This document shows positions 60,164 to 64,000 of a DNA stretch of 64,000 bases, piece by piece. The notes below the pieces were generated by a model. It made no database searches, was not told the origin of the DNA, and worked only from the letters and a program-made list of their open reading frames with translations. Positions within the stretch are counted from its first letter, which is position 1. Every line of letters begins with the position of its first letter. Source of the DNA: Viridibacterium curvum (GTDB lineage Bacteria; Pseudomonadota; Gammaproteobacteria; Burkholderiales; Rhodocyclaceae). Made by a program: the position numbers and the translations under genes. Where the stretch lies: assembly GCF_039544165.1 (NCBI RefSeq), contig NZ_BAABLD010000015.1:138003-202002 (forward strand). Reading direction: 5' to 3'.

Positions 60164-61951
60164 ATGAACACGCCCCAAAACTCACCGCTGGAGCAGGCTC
60201 GCCAATTGTTCATGGCGGCCATTGAACATCAGCAAGCCGGCCGCCTGGATGAAGGCATCCATGCACTGCGCGAGGCATTGACACTGGCTCCCACACGCAG
60301 CTCCATCCGCTTCAACCTCGCTGCAATGCTGGTGGAGCGGACCGACTACGTGGAAGCAGCCATAGAGTTCCGCAAACTGACTCAGGACGAGCCCGGCAAT
60401 GCAAAGGCCTGGCAAGGCTTGGGACTATGTCTCGCTCAGACCGGCGACGAACGCAGCGCCATCGAAGCACTGCAACGCGCCCTGTCACTGGATGACGGGC
60501 TGGATGTAGCGCGATTCAATCTGGCCAGGGCATTTTCCAAGCTTGGCCAGACGGCCACAGCCATCCAGAATTACCAGCAATTGCTGGCGCTTCACCCCAG
60601 GCATCATGAGGCTCATAACAACCTCGCGAACCTGTTGTCGCAAACAGATGCTCCCGCGCTCGCCCTCACCCATTTCACAGCCGCCATCGCGGGGCAGGAC
60701 AAACCCGCATACCGTCTCAATCGCGCGCGCCTCTACTGTGAACAACGGCAGTTCGATGCAGCCCTCATCGACCTGCAGTACGTCGTGAAGCAAGAACCCG
60801 AGCTCGCAATTGGCTGGAGCCTGCTGGCGCATGCAACCTTGGGTACGGGTCACGCAACCTCAGCTCTGGAGCATGCAACGCGAGCCTGCCTCCTGGCTCC
60901 GCAAGATGCAGATGCGCACCTGCATCGTGGCAACGCCCTGCTTTCACTTGGCAAACTGCAGGATGCAATCGACGCCTTCAACGCAAGCCTGCGTTGCCGC
61001 CCCGGCTTCGCCAAAGCACGCTTCAACCGGGGAATCTGCTCATTGGGGCTTGGCGACTACGATTCCGGCTGGACAGACTTCGAGTCGCGCTGGGAAGACC
61101 CTGGCATCCAGCCACATCATCATCGGAGTGCGCCACTCTGGCGCGGAGAGGACATTCGCGGTGCAACGCTCCTGATTCATGCGGAACAAGGTCTCGGCGA
61201 CACACTTCAGTTCTGTCGATTCGTCCCGCACTTGCTGGATCGCGGGTCGCACATCGTACTGCAGGCCCAATCCTCGCTCTGCGCGCTGCTCTCCCAGCTG
61301 CCGGGCATCACCGTGTGCTCGCTGGATGAACCAGCTCCTTCACATGATGTGCAGTGCCCCCTGCTCAATCTGCCGAGCGTCCTGCAAATCAGGCTGGACA
61401 ACCTGCCGCAACCACCTTACCTGGACGCTCCACCGCAGCTGACCCAAGCCTGGTCAACACGGCTGGATGTACATCCGCGGAGGAACGCTCGCATAGGACT
61501 GGTCTGGGCCGGCAATCCGGCGCAGCACAACGATCACAATCGCTCGATGCCTCTGAGCTCGCTGCAAGCATTGCTGGCACTCGACTACACGTTCGTATCT
61601 CTGCAACAGAAACCATCCGCACCAGACCTCGCAATCCTCGACACAGATCCTGATATCCTGCGCAGCGGTGAAACTCTGCAGGACTTCGCGGATACGGCCG
61701 CACTGATCGCCTCGCTTGATCTCGTCATCAGCGTGTGCACATCGGTCGCACATCTGGCAGGCGCCATGAACAAGCCCTGCTGGGTAATGCTCTGCCATGC
61801 AGCAGACTGGCGTTGGCTACAGCACCGTAGTGACACCCCCTGGTATCCCGCCATGCGACTTTTCAGACAACCCAGGGCGGGTGACTGGAACAGCGTTGTA
61901 CAGGACATCTGCAACGCTTTGCCAAAACAACTTTCGCAACACGCGGACTGA
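60164..61951 (+). CDS. TPR protein with C-terminal glycosyltransferase-like domain, paralog 3
   Basis: Protein of 595 aa, about 100 aa longer than its paralogs because of extra TPR units (about 8, residues 8-300). The C-terminal domain has the same blocks: LLIHAEQGLGDTLQFCRFVP, GLVWAGNPAQHNDHNRSMP, DLVISVCTSVAHLAGAMN and DTPWYPAMRLFRQ. Only 90 bases separate its start from that of paralog 2, so one divergent control region serves all three. Confidence 0.82.
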   Translation: MNTPQNSPLEQARQLFMAAIEHQQAGRLDEGIHALREALTLAPTRSSIRFNLAAMLVERTDYVEAAIEFRKLTQDEPGNAKAWQGLGLCLAQTGDERSAIEALQRALSLDDGLDVARFNLARAFSKLGQTATAIQNYQQLLALHPRHHEAHNNLANLLSQTDAPALALTHFTAAIAGQDKPAYRLNRARLYCEQRQFDAALIDLQYVVKQEPELAIGWSLLAHATLGTGHATSALEHATRACLLAPQDADAHLHRGNALLSLGKLQDAIDAFNASLRCRPGFAKARFNRGICSLGLGDYDSGWTDFESRWEDPGIQPHHHRSAPLWRGEDIRGATLLIHAEQGLGDTLQFCRFVPHLLDRGSHIVLQAQSSLCALLSQLPGITVCSLDEPAPSHDVQCPLLNLPSVLQIRLDNLPQPPYLDAPPQLTQAWSTRLDVHPRRNARIGLVWAGNPAQHNDHNRSMPLSSLQALLALDYTFVSLQQKPSAPDLAILDTDPDILRSGETLQDFADTAALIASLDLVISVCTSVAHLAGAMNKPCWVMLCHAADWRWLQHRSDTPWYPAMRLFRQPRAGDWNSVVQDICNALPKQLSQHAD

Positions 61952-61965
61952 TGCGTATTCAATAA

Positions 61966-61989
61966 AAAGGCAGCCCAAAGGCTGCCTTT
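61966..61989. terminator. intrinsic terminator after porin gene 1
   Basis: AAAGGCAGCC and GGCTGCCTTT pair around CAAA between the convergent ends of TPR paralog 3 and porin gene 1. On the minus strand it is followed by TTTTTATT, so it mainly ends the porin transcript. Confidence 0.85.
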
Positions 61990-62016
61990 CAGGTTTCTGA
62001 CGATCCTTGCAAGCGA

Positions 62017-63180
62017 TCAGAAGTCCTTCAGAATACCGATACGCGTAATGCGTTCATCATTCTTCGTACCGAGATTGCCTGCGAAGTTTGCCGACGTACC
62101 CACGAACTTCTCACCAGTCGCGCCTGCAACATTGCGCTCCCAGTCGTTCTTGGCGTAGCCCAGATACAGGGAGGTGTTCTTCGACAAATTGTAGAGCACG
62201 CCCAGCATCAGACCCTTGCCGCTGTTGCGGCTGCCATTGCTGGCGCTCAAGTCGTGCAGATGCGAGATGCCTGCACCCAAACCCAGATCACCGATCGAGT
62301 AGTTCACAACGAAGTTGGTAGTCTTGGTCTGGAACGGGATCAGAGAACCCGCAACACGGCCCTTGTAGTTGTTGTACTGAGCGGCAAACTTGAGACCCTT
62401 AACCGGCTTCAGATTGATGTAGTAGTGGTGATAGATCATGCCGGTTTCAGACGTGGTGGTGCTCACGTCCGCCGTACGACGATGCGTACCATCAACACCG
62501 CCGTTCACGTAATCGGTGAACTTGTATTCAACACCGAACGCGTAGGTATCGCCCGACTTCTTGCCCGTACCCGAAGAAGAACCGCCGTCGTTGTTGTCAC
62601 CGGCCTTGCGGTTGTCGCCGCCGGCAAAACTACCCTTGATCAGGAAGCCCACGGGGCCGAACGACAGGGCCTTCGGATCAGTCCAGAACGAAGTATTACG
62701 GTTGGTCAACGAGTCTTCGTGCCATTGCGATACGCCCCACTTCACGCCATCCCAATCCTTCGGCGAAATGGCGTAGGGCTTCTCGGCCAGCTTGTAATCG
62801 TTAGACATGATGTCCGCGACACCAAACTGAGTCACGATCGGGCCGAACTGCACCCACATGGCCTTCTTGTCGTTCGAAGCCACGCCAGTCTTGCCTTCGT
62901 GCACGTTGCCGTTCGTAAAGCGAATGTCATAGTCGACACCTGCCTTGATGAACTTGTTGACGTCCTCGGTGGCCTTCACGGTCACACGGGTCGCTGCAGC
63001 CGAACCGTCTGTTTGCGTTTCAGTGGTCTTGCCACCGGTTGCGCCGCCAGCGCCCGAATCCAGGTTCTGGGTCTTGCGGAACTGATAACCCGCGTCGAAT
63101 TTGCCACCCACGGTGACTTGCGCAAAAGCGCCGCTGGACATCAGACCAGCCACAGCGACAGCAATGAGCTTCTTATGCAT
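62017..63180 (-). CDS. Gram-negative porin (Omp32 type), copy 1
   Basis: Trimeric 16-strand porin of 387 aa: signal peptide (MHKKLIAVAVAGLMSSGAFA), first strand QVTVGGKFDAGYQF, and C-terminal strand ending ITRIGILKDF with terminal Phe for Bam recognition. Betaproteobacterial porins of this group are general or anion-selective. It closely resembles the partial gene to the right. AGGGAGT precedes ATG 63180. An intrinsic terminator stands between it and the upstream copy, leaving 23 bases before its start. Confidence 0.92.
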   Translation of the reverse strand: MHKKLIAVAVAGLMSSGAFAQVTVGGKFDAGYQFRKTQNLDSGAGGATGGKTTETQTDGSAAATRVTVKATEDVNKFIKAGVDYDIRFTNGNVHEGKTGVASNDKKAMWVQFGPIVTQFGVADIMSNDYKLAEKPYAISPKDWDGVKWGVSQWHEDSLTNRNTSFWTDPKALSFGPVGFLIKGSFAGGDNRKAGDNNDGGSSSGTGKKSGDTYAFGVEYKFTDYVNGGVDGTHRRTADVSTTTSETGMIYHHYYINLKPVKGLKFAAQYNNYKGRVAGSLIPFQTKTTNFVVNYSIGDLGLGAGISHLHDLSASNGSRNSGKGLMLGVLYNLSKNTSLYLGYAKNDWERNVAGATGEKFVGTSANFAGNLGTKNDERITRIGILKDF

Positions 63181-63203
63181 TTGTACTCCCTATGAGACTG
63201 AAA

Positions 63204-63227
63204 AAAGGCAGCCCAAAGGCTGCCTTT
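63204..63227 (-). terminator. intrinsic terminator between the tandem porin genes
   Basis: On the minus strand AAAGGCAGCC, loop TTTG, GGCTGCCTTT and a run of six T. The stem is identical to that at 61966-61989, so it was duplicated with the gene. It ends 24 bases ahead of porin copy 1. Confidence 0.85.
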
Positions 63228-63249
63228 CCCGGATGCCGATCGAAAACGA

Positions 63250-64000
63250 TCAGAAGTCCTTGATGATACCGACGCGGACGATCTTCTCGTCGTTCTTCGT
63301 GCCAAGGTTGCCGGCGAAGTTGGCCGAGGAGCCGACATACTTTTCACCGGTGGCGCCAGCAGCGTTGCGCTCCCAGTCGTTCTTGGCGTAGCCGAAGTAC
63401 AGCGAGGTCTGCTTCGACAGGCCGTACCACAGACCGAACATCTGGCCCTTGCCGCTGTTACGGCTGCCGCCGCTATCGCTCAGGTTGTGGTTGTGCGAAA
63501 CGATGTAACCGACACCGAAGTCACCGATCGTGTAGTTAACCAGGAAGTGCGTGGTCTTGGTCTGGAACGGGATCAGCGAGCCAGCGACACGACCCTTGTA
63601 GTTTGCATAGCTGGTAGCAAACTTCAGGCCCTTCATCGGCTTGATGTTGATGTAGTAGTGGTGGAAGATCATGCCGGTTTCGGTCGTGGTGCCGCTGACG
63701 TCAGCCGTGCGACGGTGCGTGCCGTCGATACCGCCGTTCACGTAGTCGGTGAACTTGTATTCCACGCCCAGAACGTATGCGTCGCCGGACTTCTTGCCGG
63801 TGCCCGAAGCCGAGCCGCCGTCGTTGTTGTCACCAGCCTTGCGGTTGTCGCCGCCGGCGAACGTGCCCTTGAACAGGAAGCCCACGGGGCCGAATGACAG
63901 AGCCTTCGGATCGGTCCAGAACGAGGTGTTGCGGTTGGTCAGCGACTCTTCGTGCCACTGAGCCACGCCCCACTTCACGCCTTCCCAGTCCTTCGGCGAA
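63250..64000 (-). CDS. Gram-negative porin, copy 2 (partial, runs off the right edge)
   Basis: The C-terminal 249 or so residues of a second porin, nearly the same as copy 1: MKWGVAQWHEESLTNRNTSFWTDPKALSFGPVGFL and the end IVRVGIIKDF. Differences cluster in presumed loops (SHNHNLSDSGGSRN versus SHLHDLSASNGSRN) and single substitutions. The signal peptide and first third lie beyond position 64000. Confidence 0.9.
   Translation of the reverse strand, partial: SPKDWEGVKWGVAQWHEESLTNRNTSFWTDPKALSFGPVGFLFKGTFAGGDNRKAGDNNDGGSASGTGKKSGDAYVLGVEYKFTDYVNGGIDGTHRRTADVSGTTTETGMIFHHYYINIKPMKGLKFATSYANYKGRVAGSLIPFQTKTTHFLVNYTIGDFGVGYIVSHNHNLSDSGGSRNSGKGQMFGLWYGLSKQTSLYFGYAKNDWERNAAGATGEKYVGSSANFAGNLGTKNDEKIVRVGIIKDF

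Noticed and set aside
1..64000. tRNA, rRNA, riboswitch or prophage elements
   Set aside because: The intergenic stretches read here show no cloverleaf-type or T-box/riboswitch-like patterns and no phage genes; a covariance-model search would be needed for a firm negative.

Overview
The window reads as a contiguous, GC-rich (low to mid 60 % by eye) chromosomal segment of a Gram-negative betaproteobacterium. The best fit is Rhodocyclales or a related order that makes PEP-CTERM proteins. The reasons are a methanolan-type eps operon with exosortase B, Omp32-type trimeric porins, an aryl-polyene (xanthomonadin-like) pigment cluster, and housekeeping genes (lnt, purU, thrH, hpt, rdgC, hemW, uppP) with betaproteobacterial character. 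I saw no rRNA, tRNA, insertion sequence, prophage or CRISPR array. The assignment is inferred from gene content only.

Layout. 1-9.9 kb: exopolysaccharide/exosortase locus. epsD-epsE-epsF-epsG-xrtB-epsI run leftward, preceded by a PEP-CTERM protein gene with a consensus sigma-54 promoter, then epsL, and a divergent sugar-phosphate transferase (epsB/wcaJ type). 10-14.1 kb: marR regulator with a candidate operator, an alpha/beta hydrolase, an MFS drug exporter broken by one in-frame stop, a duplicated REP-like repeat block carrying a gene fragment, and two small paralogous genes behind a perfect 7-1-7 Fur-like palindrome. 14.3-20.4 kb: lnt, brnTA toxin-antitoxin with a perfect operator palindrome, purU and neighbours, thrH, hpt.

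20.4-37.2 kb is a large aryl-polyene biosynthetic cluster. The rightward arm encodes PAP2, ACP, membrane protein, AMP ligase, dehydratase, acyltransferase, LolA-like protein, MMPL exporter, lipoprotein hydrolase, ketosynthase, chain-length-factor-like protein, second dehydratase and ketoreductase. The leftward arm encodes a halogenase-like flavoprotein, ACP, ketosynthase, XanB2-like chorismatase, PlsC acyltransferase and GT2. Together they would turn chorismate into a hydroxybenzoate starter, extend and reduce it on ACPs, attach it to a lipid/sugar anchor and move it to the outer membrane. Many 4-base ATGA overlaps indicate translational coupling.

37.3-49.3 kb: Kef-type antiporter, two tandem small secreted paralogs, deoxyribosyltransferase-rdgC, small orphan genes, hemW, GNAT, chemoreceptor, yceH, several small unknowns, uppP, yqiA-like esterase. 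49.3-52.3 kb: metal (probably zinc) uptake operon of outer-membrane protein, binding protein and permease, without a local ATPase gene. 52.4-56.8 kb: two orphan ABC binding proteins and a methionine aminotransferase. 57.1-62 kb: three TPR-glycosyltransferase paralogs. 62-64 kb: tandem porin genes separated by an intrinsic terminator; the second runs off the right edge.
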